Assembly: GCF_030462475.1 (NCBI RefSeq)
Contig: NZ_JASMRZ010000048.1
Span: 1 to 42,388, forward strand
Origin: Variovorax sp. CAN15
GTDB lineage: Bacteria; Pseudomonadota; Gammaproteobacteria; Burkholderiales; Burkholderiaceae_C
DNA length: 42,388 bases
Direction of reading: 5' to 3'
Part shown: positions 15,182 through 23,389 of the stretch, one piece after another
Numbering within the stretch: the stretch's first letter is position 1
Layout: each line of letters starts with the position of its first letter
Program-made: the position numbers and the translations under genes
The notes under the pieces: generated by a model
Databases searched by the model: none
Seen by the model: the letters and a program-made list of their open reading frames with translations, nothing else
Told to the model about the DNA's origin: nothing

Positions 15182-16489
15182 ATGTTCATCCTTCACTGCT
15201 CCGATGCAGACGGAAAGTCCGTAAGCCTGCGATACGCGCCACACGAGAGTTCGCTCACGAACCTGGATGGAACGCCGGTGCTTGCCACCAACGGGCAAGC
15301 CGGCGCTCCGCGTGTTTGGGAAGACGCTGTTCGCGTCAGTCCTCAACAGCCGGGCCGCAAGATCGAGAATCCTGCGGTGCTCAAGATTCAGCTGGGACTT
15401 GCGTGCAACTACACCTGTTCCTACTGCAATCAGTCAAGCCAGGTCGATTCGATGGCCATGACCAGGACTGCAGATGCGCTTTCTTTTCTGCAGGATCTGG
15501 ACCAGTGGCTGAAAGAACCTCCTTCCCGGATCGAGTTCTGGGGTGGAGAGCCTCTGCTGTATTTCAGGAAGCTCGCCATCCTCGTTCCAGAGCTGGACAA
15601 GAGATTTCCTGAAGCAGAGTTCTGCATGGTCACCAATGGCAGCCTGCTGACACAGGAGATCCTGGACTTCATCGTGCGCTACGACATTTGCATCACGGTG
15701 TCCCATGATGGTCCGGGGCAGTACCTGCGAGGCGAAGACCCGTTCGATGATCCTCAACGCGAGGCTTTGTTGAAGGCCTTGTGGAACAACCGCAAGCATG
15801 GCGAGCGGATGCAGTTCAGTTCGGTGCTGACGCCGAACAACAGCGATCCTGCGGCGCTGCGCCGCTGGTTCGTCGAAAAGCTTGGTGACGAGTCGGTCGT
15901 CACTTCATTGGAAGGCGTGGTCGCCACGCACGACGAAAAGGCCTTGGCGGGGCCGGGCGTCTGGAGTGCCGCGCAGTACCAGTCGCTCAAGGACGCGGTC
16001 GCTTCTTCATTCGAGACCGGCGAGGCGCTGCGGATCCCTGCATTGAGGGAAAAGGCAAAAGGCCTCATGCAGTCCATACTGATGGGCACACCATCGAGTT
16101 CCATGGGGCAGAAGTGCGGTATGGATCGAAGCGACCATGTCGCGGTCGACCTGCATTCGAATGTCCTGACCTGCCACAACACCGGGGCCAATGCGCAGCA
16201 TGGTCTCGGATCGGCCTTGCAGATGGACGAGATCCGCCTCGATACGTCCACGCACTGGGCTCATCGCGAATGCTGCAGCCACTGCCCGGTTCTCCAACTG
16301 TGCGGCGGGTCATGCATGTATCTCGAGGGTGAGCAGTTCGCGCAGTCGTGCGAAAACGAATACCAGTTCGGGCTCGGCGTGCTGGATGGCACCTTGCGCC
16401 GAGCCTTGGGGCTGAAACTCGAAAGCGTCGAGGGTGATGTTCGGCGTCCCACCCGTCGCAAGGTGATCTCGATCCTTGCTCAGGCCTGA
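15182..16489 (+). CDS. Radical SAM/SPASM peptide maturase
   Basis: 435 residues from ATG 15182, preceded by AAGG about 12 bases upstream. The radical SAM cluster motif is CNYTCSYC (Cys75, 79, 82), followed by GGEP (121-124) and the strand CMVTNGS (148-154). The C-terminal SPASM region carries auxiliary-cluster cysteines: Cys312, Cys331, then CCSHCPVLQLCGGSC (364-378) and Cys390. SPASM maturases install thioether, carbon-carbon or ether links, or epimerise residues, in ribosomal peptides. The ~60-residue N-terminal extension may bind the leader, but I cannot identify an RRE with confidence. It starts 20 bases after the precursor gene, so both are probably made from one transcript. Its stop lies 16 bases from the end of the convergent SWIM gene. 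The exact chemistry is not predictable from the sequence. Confidence 0.9.
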   Translation: MFILHCSDADGKSVSLRYAPHESSLTNLDGTPVLATNGQAGAPRVWEDAVRVSPQQPGRKIENPAVLKIQLGLACNYTCSYCNQSSQVDSMAMTRTADALSFLQDLDQWLKEPPSRIEFWGGEPLLYFRKLAILVPELDKRFPEAEFCMVTNGSLLTQEILDFIVRYDICITVSHDGPGQYLRGEDPFDDPQREALLKALWNNRKHGERMQFSSVLTPNNSDPAALRRWFVEKLGDESVVTSLEGVVATHDEKALAGPGVWSAAQYQSLKDAVASSFETGEALRIPALREKAKGLMQSILMGTPSSSMGQKCGMDRSDHVAVDLHSNVLTCHNTGANAQHGLGSALQMDEIRLDTSTHWAHRECCSHCPVLQLCGGSCMYLEGEQFAQSCENEYQFGLGVLDGTLRRALGLKLESVEGDVRRPTRRKVISILAQA

Positions 16490-16505
16490 CTGTTGAAGCG
16501 GCCGG

Positions 16506-18668
16506 CTATCCAGCCGACTGCGCCACCCCCTGCATCACCAACCCCAGCATCGCCAACCGCGCCACCAGCGCCGGCCGTTGCGCCGAGCGGACGTTTTCCA
16601 GTACCGATTCCAGCAGCACCGCGCTGCGCCCCAGTCCGGCCTGCTTCAGCCGCAGCACCTGCGCATGCGCCCGCGACAGCGCGCCGCCGCTCTGGTGACG
16701 CAAGCCCTGGCGCAGCCACAGGGCCAGCAGCTCCAGCGTATCGCCGGCCAGTGCGTTCAGCGCGGGCGCTTCTTCGGTGTCGCTGCGCAGGCCCAGCGGC
16801 TGCGGCGCGGCGGTTTCCACCTGCAGCACGATGGCGCGCTGCTCGGTGAGCACGGTCAATGGCTGCATGACGGCCCGGTCGCCCTGCAGGTGCACCGTGC
16901 CTGCCACCGCGCGCAGCGCGCCGTGCTCGCCGGCCAGCGTGCGGGCCAGCGCGTCGACGGCACCGGGCGTGACGGCGCGATGCGGCAACGACAGGTGCAG
17001 CCACGATGTGTCGTCCGTATTCGCGTCTTCATCGCCCTGCGCCGCCTGCCCCAGCCGCGCATGAAGCACCTGCGCCGCCGCATCCCAGTGGCACGACGCC
17101 ATTTCCATGCGCTCGAAAGCCACCACGTGCAGTTGCCCCGACGCGCCGGCGGAAGCGCCACTCGCCGCCTGCCGAGGCCGCACGAAATCCGGCTGCGCCT
17201 CGCGCAGGTGTGCCACCAGCGCGGCCACGCTGTGCTGCCGCAGCGGCGCGACGAGGTCGTCCCACGACTTGGGCGACAGCGGCAGCACGCCGGTCTGCCG
17301 CGCGCCGGCCGTGATGTCGACCAGCCCGTTGGCGCGCCGGGTGGCGGTCTTGGTGATGACTTGGCCGCTCGCCAGCTGCCGCAACGGAAAGCCCGCGACG
17401 CGCCGGTTCATGAGGCTTGGCGCTGCGCCTCCGGCGGCGGCGTCCGCCGTGCGCGACCACTGGCGCTCCAGCACGGTCACGTTCTGGGTGTCGGGGTCGG
17501 CAAAGAGGATGCTCGCGCCTTCGGCCGTCTCGTCGGACCAGAGTTCGGCCCCGAGTGAAACCAGCCGCAGATGGTCGAGCGCGACTTCGCCCTTCACGCC
17601 GACACCGAGGATCTGGCTGGCCGGCAGCGTGGGCCGGGCAGAAGAGCCTTCCATCGGCCGGCCGGCGTGCGCGGCTGCCCGCAGCCGCGCCCACAGCTCG
17701 GTCATCACGCGCAGCAGCCGCAGCGGGTCGAAGCGGCTGCTGCGCGCCTGTTGCGCCTGCAGGAGTTGCCAAAGTTCGTCGAGCGCGTCGTCCACCCAGC
17801 TCCAGCCGAGCGTGCGGGCCTGCTCGCGCACGGACTCGAAGCGGGCTGCCAGTGCCATCGCCGGCTGGCTCGATCCATCGAGCCACAGCGATAGCAGCAG
17901 GGCGTCGATGCCCGCGCGCAGCGCGACGGCGGCCTCGCCCTGCATCACGGAGGGCATTGGCGACGCGGTGTCCACGTCCGTCGACACGGCCGGCTGCACC
18001 TCGACCATCACCTCCGCCGAACCCGGCTCCAGCGCCCCGGCCTGCCGGAACGCCCACAGCGCGACGACCACGTGCGCGCAGCCGCCGCCCTGCTTGCAGT
18101 CGCAGCGCGCATGGACCAGCGAGCTGCGCGAGAAGAACCGAACGCTGCACATCGGCAGGCGCGCGACGGGCGGTGCGCTCGCGCTGCGCCAGGCCTGCAC
18201 GCCGACCACGGGCCGCGCGGCCGCGAGCTTGCCGGCCTGATCGAGCACGGAGGGAGCGAAGCTCGCGGCCAGGGCGGCATCGTCGAACTGCGCGGGGCTC
18301 CAGGCGGCTTCGGGTTCGGATGGCGCAACTTCGACGGACGCGATCGATGCGTCAGCCTCCGCCGGAGCCGCTTTCGCCTGCGCCTGATAAGCCAGCACCA
18401 GCATCACCCGGTGCCTGCACATGCCGCTCGCGGGGCAACTGCACTGTGCATCGCGCAGCGTGCGACCCGGCGGCAGGCTGGTGCGCACGCCATCGTCGAA
18501 CTGCGCCTGCACCGTGCCGTCGGCGCCGGTTTCCAGCCTGGGCAGCAGGCCGGCCGCCACATCCTTCTGCGCGCGCTTGACGAAGCCGGCGTTGGCCAGT
18601 GCCGTGAGCGCCTCGGGCGTGAGCTCGAGCAGGTCGGCCCGCACCGACGCGATATTGTCGCCGCTCAT
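16506..18668 (-). CDS. yehQ: SWIM zinc-finger protein (YehQ-like)
   Basis: 720 residues. ATG 18668 overlaps the stop of the VWA gene as ATGA, which points to coupled translation and rules out the long upstream extension of the same frame. Two SWIM-type CxCx(n)CxH fingers are present: CSCPASGMCRH (Cys76, 78, 84 and His86) and CDCKQGGGCAH (Cys189, 191, 197 and His199). The remaining ~500 residues are Ala/Leu/Arg-rich with no motif I recognise. SWIM fingers bind zinc and often contact DNA or protein. It is the last gene of the five-gene operon, matching the position of yehQ in E. coli. Function unknown; a role as the nucleic-acid- or substrate-contacting part of the AAA+/VWA machine is inference. 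The symbol is by homology and gene order. Confidence 0.85.
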   Translation of the reverse strand: MSGDNIASVRADLLELTPEALTALANAGFVKRAQKDVAAGLLPRLETGADGTVQAQFDDGVRTSLPPGRTLRDAQCSCPASGMCRHRVMLVLAYQAQAKAAPAEADASIASVEVAPSEPEAAWSPAQFDDAALAASFAPSVLDQAGKLAAARPVVGVQAWRSASAPPVARLPMCSVRFFSRSSLVHARCDCKQGGGCAHVVVALWAFRQAGALEPGSAEVMVEVQPAVSTDVDTASPMPSVMQGEAAVALRAGIDALLLSLWLDGSSQPAMALAARFESVREQARTLGWSWVDDALDELWQLLQAQQARSSRFDPLRLLRVMTELWARLRAAAHAGRPMEGSSARPTLPASQILGVGVKGEVALDHLRLVSLGAELWSDETAEGASILFADPDTQNVTVLERQWSRTADAAAGGAAPSLMNRRVAGFPLRQLASGQVITKTATRRANGLVDITAGARQTGVLPLSPKSWDDLVAPLRQHSVAALVAHLREAQPDFVRPRQAASGASAGASGQLHVVAFERMEMASCHWDAAAQVLHARLGQAAQGDEDANTDDTSWLHLSLPHRAVTPGAVDALARTLAGEHGALRAVAGTVHLQGDRAVMQPLTVLTEQRAIVLQVETAAPQPLGLRSDTEEAPALNALAGDTLELLALWLRQGLRHQSGGALSRAHAQVLRLKQAGLGRSAVLLESVLENVRSAQRPALVARLAMLGLVMQGVAQSAG

Positions 18669-19789
18669 CCCTGCACCTTCTCGGCCAGCCAGCCTGCGAG
18701 TTGGCCCGGCGTCATCGCGCCGATCTGCGCGCCTTCGCGCACCAGCCGGGCCGCCATCTCGCGGTCGTAGCTGGGCTCGGCGTTCGAGTCGAGCGCGGCC
18801 AGGCCGAGCACCTTGGCGCCGGATTCGACCAGCGCCTTCACGCGCCGTACCAGCTCGTGCTCGCTGCCGCCTTCGTAGAAGTCGCTCACAAGCACCACGA
18901 TGCTCTTCGAAGGATTGGCGATGAGCGACTGGGCATACGCCACCGCCTTCGCGATGTCGGTGCCGCCGCCGAGCTGCACCTTCATCAGCAGCTCCACCGG
19001 GTCGGAGACGTCGGCCGTCAGGTCGACCACCGCCGTGTCGAAGGCCACGAGCCGAGTGCGCATGCCGGGCAACTGCCACAGGCAGGCGGCCATCACCGCG
19101 CTGTGGATCACCGAGTCGACCATCGAGCCGCTCTGGTCGATCAGCAGGACGATGTCCCACGGCTCGGCATGCCGCTTCGTGCGGCTGATGAAGACCGGGT
19201 GCTCCACGTAGAGCTTGCGGCGCTGCGGGTCGTAGCGGTGCAGGTTGGCGGCCAGCGTCTGCCGAAAGTCGAAGTTGCGCGCCACCTTCATGCGCGAGCG
19301 GCGGCGCCGGTCGCGGCTGCCGCTGAAGGCCTGGCGCACCTCGGTGGCGAGCTTTTCCATGATGCGCCGCACCACCTCGGCCACCAGCTTGCGCGCGGCC
19401 GCGAGCACTTCGGGGTTCATCAGGTGCTTGGTGTGCAGCACCGCGCGCAGCAGCGATTCCGATGGCTCGATGCGCTCCAGTACTTCGAGGTTGGTCACCA
19501 CCTCGTCGATGCCGTAGCGCTCGACGGCGTCCTGCTCCAGCCGCTCGATCACTTCCTTCGGAAAGAGCGTGTGGATGGTGTTGATCCAGTCCGGCGTGCT
19601 CAGCGCCGAGGGGCCCAGGCCCGCGCTGCGTTCGCCGCGGCTCGCGCGGTCGGAATCGCGGCCGTAGAGCCAGTCGAGCGCCGCATCGGCGGCTTGGGCT
19701 TCTGCGCTCAGGCCGCCGCAGGCCGCTTCGGCCGGATCGCCCAGCAGCAGCCGCCAGCGCTGCAGCGGATCGGGAATGTCCAGGCTCAT
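18665..19789 (-). CDS. yehP: VWA-domain protein (YehP-like)
   Basis: 374 residues from ATG 19789, which overlaps the upstream gene's stop as ATGA. The C-terminal half is a von Willebrand A domain with a complete MIDAS start, DQSGS (218-222), and the later conserved Thr in GGGTDIAKAV. The N-terminal half is helical and basic near residues 158-170 (SRDRRRRSRMKVA). VWA proteins of this class act as metal-dependent adaptors for MoxR-type AAA+ ATPases, such as the one encoded two genes upstream. The length is close to that I recall for E. coli YehP. Cytosolic: no signal or membrane segment. Confidence 0.88.
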   Translation of the reverse strand: MSLDIPDPLQRWRLLLGDPAEAACGGLSAEAQAADAALDWLYGRDSDRASRGERSAGLGPSALSTPDWINTIHTLFPKEVIERLEQDAVERYGIDEVVTNLEVLERIEPSESLLRAVLHTKHLMNPEVLAAARKLVAEVVRRIMEKLATEVRQAFSGSRDRRRRSRMKVARNFDFRQTLAANLHRYDPQRRKLYVEHPVFISRTKRHAEPWDIVLLIDQSGSMVDSVIHSAVMAACLWQLPGMRTRLVAFDTAVVDLTADVSDPVELLMKVQLGGGTDIAKAVAYAQSLIANPSKSIVVLVSDFYEGGSEHELVRRVKALVESGAKVLGLAALDSNAEPSYDREMAARLVREGAQIGAMTPGQLAGWLAEKVQG

Positions 19790-22242
19790 GGGCGGGGGGC
19801 TTTCTCGGTGTTTTCTTCTTCTTCCAGTGTCACGCCCCAGGCCGCGAGGCGCGCGAACACCGCATCCTCCACCCGGCGGGCTTCGGCCAGCTGCTCGGGC
19901 GGGGCCTCGCCGCTGCGGTGGGCGGTGAGGGCGCGGCGCGACAGGTGCGTGGCGTCGTGCAGCGACAGCACCTGGTCGGCCAGCAGGCCGCGCTCCTGCG
20001 GCGGCAGCCAGGCGAAGGCGGCGCGCAGGCTGGGCATGGCGCGCACGAAGTCGGCGTTGTCCAGTGCCTGCACGGTGCGGTCCATGCCGGCGACGAAGGC
20101 GGGCTCGGAGGCGAGCTGCTCGCGCGCGAGCGCCAGCAGCCCGGTGAGCGCGTCGCCGAGCACCGGGGCGGGCAGCGAGTGCAGCAGCTGCATGGCCTCG
20201 GCCACGCCGCTCTCGCCCTGCGCATGCGCATGCGCATCGTCGGTGCGGCCGACCAGGCTCAGCGTGGCGCCGAGCGCGGCGCCTCGGCTCAGGGGCGCCG
20301 CGGCGGGGTCGGCGGCCTTGCGCTGCCACACGGCGAGCGCGCGGGCCGGCTCCAGGTCGAGCAGCGGCTGAGCGTCCGAAGAATGATCCTGTGCGTGGGC
20401 CAGCACGTCGGCCACGATGCGGCGCAGCGCCAGATGGCCTTCGAGGTGCGACTGCATGTCGGCCGGCGTGATGGCTGCTGGCGGCTCCAGCAGCCACAGC
20501 GCGCGGTCGAAGCCCGACTCGATCACCACGCGCAGCACCGGCGCGTCTGCCATGCCGAGCATCTGCCCGTGGCGCAGCAGCGTGTGCAGCACCGACAGGG
20601 CAGGGCCCAGCGCCTCGAAGCGCGGCTCGGCGGCGACTGCGCCGCGCAGCTCGCGCAGCAGCGTGTCGCTCAATGCGGAGAGCCCCGCCCACGCGGCCTG
20701 GTTGAGCCCGTCGGCCAGCGGGCCGATGCGGCCCTGGGCCTGGCGCAGGTCGTCCTCGAGCCGGGCGCGCGCCGCGTCGTGCAGGCTCGCACCCCAGGCG
20801 CCGGCCTCGATCAGCGCGGCCTGCTGCTCCAGCGGTTCCGAGAGCGACCACAGCTCGGTGCGCTCGCCCGACATCGCGAGCTTCGGCCCCTGCGTGCGCC
20901 GCACGCCGGGCAGCCGCAGGATCGCGAGGCGATGCAGCACGCGGCTCTTCGCGCGATCGGTTTCGGTGAGCAGGTCGAGCTTGAGCTGGCCGCGCAGCGC
21001 GATGCCGTGCGCCGCGAGTTCGGCCTGCACGGCGGCCACCAGCGGCGGCTGCGGCGTGCCGGGCGCGAGGCGGCCGACGGTGTCACCGGCCAGCACGTCC
21101 ATGGCCTGCACCAGCACGGGGTCGGTGCCGGGGCGGATCGTGCCGCGATACGTCCAGGGCAGCGGCGCGTCGAGCGCGTCCTTCACCAGCGCGCCGGCCA
21201 GCGCGTCGAGCCAGTCGGAGCGCAGCGGCTTCTCGTGTCCGCGCAGCCGCGCGAGCCCCTGGGCGCGCAGGTGCACGGCCATCAGGTCGGCGGTGGAGGC
21301 GGGCAGCTTCTTGTCGCGCAGCCGCTGCATCACCAGCTGCAGCGCGCGGTGCGCGGCGCCTTCGGGGCCGTGGTCCCACACCCACTGGTAGTAGGCCGGC
21401 GAGGGCATGCCCGAGGCATAGCCCGCGAAGGCGTCGAGGCGCTTGAAGGTGTAGGGCACGAGATAGGAGCCGAAGCGCAGCGGCGCCTGCGCGCCACCTG
21501 CCTGGCTCGCCGGCTCCTCGTCGTCGGTGGTTTCAGGAGAGGGCTGCGGCGTCCCGGGCAGCGTGGCGGGCAGGCCCTGCCACAGCCGCGCGAGGGCGGG
21601 CGCGTGATAGCCGCCGCACACCACCAGCGCCTGCGCGCGGCCGGGCTCGCCCGGCTGCGCCATCGCCCAGGCGATCCAGCGCGCCATCATGTCCTCGCGC
21701 GCCTGGTTGCCTTGCGAGCCGGGGTCCTGGCCACGCAGGTGGTCGAAGTAGGTGGAAAGGCGCTGCGCGAGCTCGGCCACGTCGCAGCCGTCCTCGAACA
21801 GGTGGTCCCACAGCGCGTCGCGGCCCTGCACCGAGAGCTTCTCGGTCAGCGCGCGCTCGTAGGCTTCGGCGCGCTCCTCGTGCTCGTGGTCGGCCACGTC
21901 GGCATAGCGGTTCTCCATGCGCGAGAAGGCGTCGTGCCAGGCCGGCAGGTCGATGAAGCGCACGGCGCAGCCCACCTCGCGCGCCACCTGCAGCGCCTGC
22001 CACTCGGGCGAGTGCTCGGCGAACGGCGACCACGAGCCGCGGTGCGTGCGGTCGCTCGACAGATAGCTGTAGATCGCCACCGGCGGGCTGTGCTGCAGGT
22101 ACAGCTCGTCGAGCCGCTCGTTGAAGTCGGCCGGGCCTTCGATGAGCACGTACATGGGGCGCAGCGTGCGGATGCGCTCGGCCACCAGCCGCGCGCAGGC
22201 CGGGCTGTGATGGCGCACGCCGACGATGTGGGGTTGTGCCAT
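19786..22242 (-). CDS. yehM: DUF5682 family protein (YehM-like)
   Basis: 818 residues from ATG 22242 (MAQPHIVGVRHHSPAC). The start shares one base with the stop of the AAA+ gene (TGATG), and the end overlaps the VWA start (ATGA). Conserved-looking N-terminal features are VRHHSPACARL (9-19), VLIEGPADF (32-40) and a later histidine motif in VCGGYHAPALARL. The rest is helical with no known catalytic motif. The N-terminal pattern resembles that of haem- or metal-binding TraB/ChaN-like folds, but this is only a guess. The family occurs with MoxR, VWA and SWIM partners, as in E. coli yehL-yehM-yehP-yehQ. Biochemical function unknown. Confidence 0.82.
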   Translation of the reverse strand: MAQPHIVGVRHHSPACARLVAERIRTLRPMYVLIEGPADFNERLDELYLQHSPPVAIYSYLSSDRTHRGSWSPFAEHSPEWQALQVAREVGCAVRFIDLPAWHDAFSRMENRYADVADHEHEERAEAYERALTEKLSVQGRDALWDHLFEDGCDVAELAQRLSTYFDHLRGQDPGSQGNQAREDMMARWIAWAMAQPGEPGRAQALVVCGGYHAPALARLWQGLPATLPGTPQPSPETTDDEEPASQAGGAQAPLRFGSYLVPYTFKRLDAFAGYASGMPSPAYYQWVWDHGPEGAAHRALQLVMQRLRDKKLPASTADLMAVHLRAQGLARLRGHEKPLRSDWLDALAGALVKDALDAPLPWTYRGTIRPGTDPVLVQAMDVLAGDTVGRLAPGTPQPPLVAAVQAELAAHGIALRGQLKLDLLTETDRAKSRVLHRLAILRLPGVRRTQGPKLAMSGERTELWSLSEPLEQQAALIEAGAWGASLHDAARARLEDDLRQAQGRIGPLADGLNQAAWAGLSALSDTLLRELRGAVAAEPRFEALGPALSVLHTLLRHGQMLGMADAPVLRVVIESGFDRALWLLEPPAAITPADMQSHLEGHLALRRIVADVLAHAQDHSSDAQPLLDLEPARALAVWQRKAADPAAAPLSRGAALGATLSLVGRTDDAHAHAQGESGVAEAMQLLHSLPAPVLGDALTGLLALAREQLASEPAFVAGMDRTVQALDNADFVRAMPSLRAAFAWLPPQERGLLADQVLSLHDATHLSRRALTAHRSGEAPPEQLAEARRVEDAVFARLAAWGVTLEEEENTEKAPRP

Positions 22243-23381
22243 CAGGGGAGACGGTGGCGTGCTTCGTAATACGCGCGCCAATGGGTGCCGCTGCGCTTGG
22301 CCGCCTTCTGCTCGAAGTAGCGCCGCAGCTTCGCGCGGTCGTCCGCGTTGTCCTTCACCACCGTGCCGGCGATGCAGTCGACCAGGTCGGCCGGCGAGCC
22401 TTCGCGCTGTTCGAGGAACCATGCACGCACACCCACCGCGTGCGCCACGTTCACCGCCTCGGCGGTGGACATCACGGCGGTGAGGCGGTCCATGGCCGCA
22501 TCGCTGCTTCCGTTGCCGCCATCGCCCTTCGCGGGCGCGCCGCGCAGGTCGCGGAAGGTGGATACCAGAAGCTCCAGCACGGGCGCCGGCACCGTCTTCG
22601 GAATGCCGCTCTGCGCAAGAAGCCGCGCCGACGATTCCTGCACCAGTGCCAGCTCGCGGTCGAAGTCGAGGATGGGGAACACGGTCTCGAAGTCGAAGCG
22701 GCGCTTGAGCGCCGCGCTCATCTCGTTCACGCCGCGGTCGCGCGTGTTGGCGGTGGCAATGATGTTGAAGCCCTCGCGCGCGTAGAGCATGCCGTGCTCG
22801 CCCGAGAGCTCGGGCACCGCCATCACGCGGTCGGAGAGCATGCCGAGCAGGCAGTCCTGCACCTCCAGCGGGGCGCGCGTGATTTCCTCGAAGCGCACCA
22901 CCTGGCCCTGCTGCATGCCCAGGTACAGCGGCGCCGGCACCATCGCGCGCGGACTCGGGCCTTCGTTGATGAGCAGCGCGTAGTTCCAGCCATACTTGAT
23001 CTGGTCCTCGGTGATCGAGGCGCCGCCCTGGATGGTGAGCGTCGAGATGCCCGAGATGGCCGTGGCCAGCAGCTCCGACAGCATCGACTTCGCCGTGCCC
23101 GGCTCGCCCACCAGCATCAGCCCGCGCCCGGTGGCCAGCGTGACCAGCATGCGCTCGATGCTGGCCACGGGCGCGACGATCTTCGGCGCGATGTCGAGCG
23201 CCGCGTCGCCGAGGATGAAGGAGCGCGCGGCCTTCAGGCTCAGCGCCCAGCCGGGCGGGCGCGGGCTCTTGTCCTGCGCGCGCAGGCGGGCGAGCTGGTC
23301 GGCGTAGAGGATTTCCGCCGGTGGGCGCTGGAGCGCGGCGGACGAGGAAGTGTCTTTGGATGTCTTGCTTGCGGTTGCCAT
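22242..23381 (-). CDS. yehL: MoxR-like AAA+ ATPase (YehL-like)
   Basis: 379 residues from ATG 23381. Walker A is GEPGTAKS (92-99), Walker B VVRFEE (161-166), sensor 1 IIATAN (207-212), and an arginine-finger-like segment is ALKRRFDFE (224-232). A C-terminal lid of ~130 residues follows. Proteins of this group form hexameric rings that remodel partners presented by VWA proteins, as RavA-ViaA and CbbQ-CbbO do. It begins 8 bases after the WGR-DUF4132 gene and runs into the DUF5682 gene, so the operon is tightly coupled. Cytosolic. The symbol is by homology and order. Confidence 0.9.
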   Translation of the reverse strand: MATASKTSKDTSSSAALQRPPAEILYADQLARLRAQDKSPRPPGWALSLKAARSFILGDAALDIAPKIVAPVASIERMLVTLATGRGLMLVGEPGTAKSMLSELLATAISGISTLTIQGGASITEDQIKYGWNYALLINEGPSPRAMVPAPLYLGMQQGQVVRFEEITRAPLEVQDCLLGMLSDRVMAVPELSGEHGMLYAREGFNIIATANTRDRGVNEMSAALKRRFDFETVFPILDFDRELALVQESSARLLAQSGIPKTVPAPVLELLVSTFRDLRGAPAKGDGGNGSSDAAMDRLTAVMSTAEAVNVAHAVGVRAWFLEQREGSPADLVDCIAGTVVKDNADDRAKLRRYFEQKAAKRSGTHWRAYYEARHRLP

Positions 23382-23389
23382 GTGGTCGT

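Noticed and set aside
16503..16516. Small hairpin CGGCT-ATCC-AGCCG between the convergent radical SAM and SWIM genes
   Set aside because: Only five base pairs, inside the end of the SWIM gene, with no T-run; too weak to call a terminator.
18669..19160. Long N-terminal extension of the SWIM protein
   Set aside because: Covers the VWA gene in another frame; the ATGA overlap at 18665-18668 marks the real start.
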